Assembly (NCBI RefSeq): GCF_030409055.1
Contig: NZ_CP116619.1
Coordinates: 3,263,628-3,327,627, forward strand
Reading direction: 5' to 3'
Source: Trichocoleus desertorum NBK24
Lineage (GTDB): Bacteria > Cyanobacteriota > Cyanobacteriia > FACHB-46
DNA length: 64,000 bases
A program made the translations under genes and the position numbers. Positions within the stretch are counted from its first letter, which is position 1. Every line of letters starts with the position of its first letter. Below the pieces are notes generated by a model. That model was given only the letters and a program-made list of their open reading frames with translations. It was not told the DNA's origin and did no database searches. Of this stretch, positions 63,791 to 64,000 are shown one piece after another.

Positions 63791-64000
63791 TTCACAAACT
63801 GCGATCGCGCTTGCTGCGTCTGGTGCAATTGGTCTGCTACGCCTTCCCAGTTTTCTTGCTCAATATTGGCAATGATTTGATCGAGTTGGTTGCGGTAGGC
63901 ACTGAGCGATCGCAAAAGAGCGGAGCGGTTGTATCGGGCCATCATCAACCCCAATTCTGGATTTCCTCCGCCTACGCGACTCGTATCCTTAAATCCAGAG
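63787..64000 (-). CDS. tyrA: Prephenate/arogenate dehydrogenase, C-terminal end (5' part outside window)
   Basis: The minus-strand frame enters from the right edge and ends in TAA at 63787-63789, giving 70 residues. SGFKDTSRVGGGNPELGLMMARYNRSALL is the characteristic C-terminal dimerisation region of cyanobacterial TyrA, which oxidises arogenate (or prephenate) towards tyrosine. The start and the NADP-binding domain lie beyond the window. Together with aroF, it is the second aromatic amino acid gene in this window. Confidence 0.85.
   Translation of the reverse strand, partial: SGFKDTSRVGGGNPELGLMMARYNRSALLRSLSAYRNQLDQIIANIEQENWEGVADQLHQTQQARSQFVN

Overview
The window is chromosomal DNA from a cyanobacterium, most likely a filamentous Leptolyngbya-like form, although the exact genus cannot be read from the sequence. 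The evidence is the very frequent HIP1 octamer (GCGATCGC and close variants) in genes and spacers, plant-type carotenoid genes (crtP-crtB), an NDH-1 subunit (ndhD), ferredoxin-thioredoxin reductase (ftrC), the SufR-controlled suf genes, Ycf51, a DnaK3-like chaperone and several S-layer-homology (SLH) proteins. No rRNA, tRNA, CRISPR array, insertion sequence or prophage gene was seen.

Layout. 0-9.6 kb: a truncated Bax-inhibitor-1-like membrane protein, a SigF-type sigma factor, a DUF3352 exported protein, an M20 amidohydrolase, a NIL-ferredoxin, membrane and peptidoglycan-binding proteins, and on the minus strand a candidate Yfr1-like small RNA. 10.2-19.8 kb: a minus-strand block with an aminotransferase and an adjacent GldA-like dehydrogenase, Ycf51, SufU, two PAS/c-di-GMP signalling genes, and dnaJ-dnaK3. 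20.8-25.1 kb: phytoene desaturase and phytoene synthase, then an EAL protein. 25.2-30.5 kb: an Asp-rich SLH protein, an alpha/beta hydrolase, a GNAT acetyltransferase, an SDR and an HD protein. 30.6-35.3 kb: a compact defence/toxin island, all minus strand: a HepT/MntA toxin-antitoxin pair, a decayed Uma2-family gene, and an AAA-ATPase plus subtilisin-protease pair matching the IetAS type of anti-phage system. 35.6-42.7 kb: an elaborate attenuator-like leader in front of DAHP synthase (aroF), a GH57 protein, an RRM RNA-binding protein with rpsU, and further enzymes. 42.7-47.7 kb: metallo-hydrolase, PrxQ-like peroxiredoxin, a dynamin/Era-like GTPase and a histidine phosphatase. 48.2-54.5 kb: sufR divergent from ftrC-sufBCDS, with CAAC-N6-GTTG operators between them. 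54.8-64 kb: an ACP-like small protein, ndhD, a dienelactone hydrolase, a GH10-like SLH protein, a Sui1 factor, two more SLH proteins (one a flavoprotein fusion) and the 3' end of tyrA.

The genes together serve photosynthetic housekeeping (Fe-S assembly, redox regulation, carotenoids, NDH-1, aromatic amino acids at both aroF and tyrA) with a cell-envelope theme: five SLH-containing proteins and a peptidoglycan-binding protein. The two most interesting places are the aroF leader, where two short reading frames rich in Phe/Tyr/Trp codons are each associated with intrinsic-terminator hairpins, and the IetAS-like defence island. A two-hairpin dispersed element of about 65-70 bp occurs three times (28.7, 55.4 and 63.6 kb).
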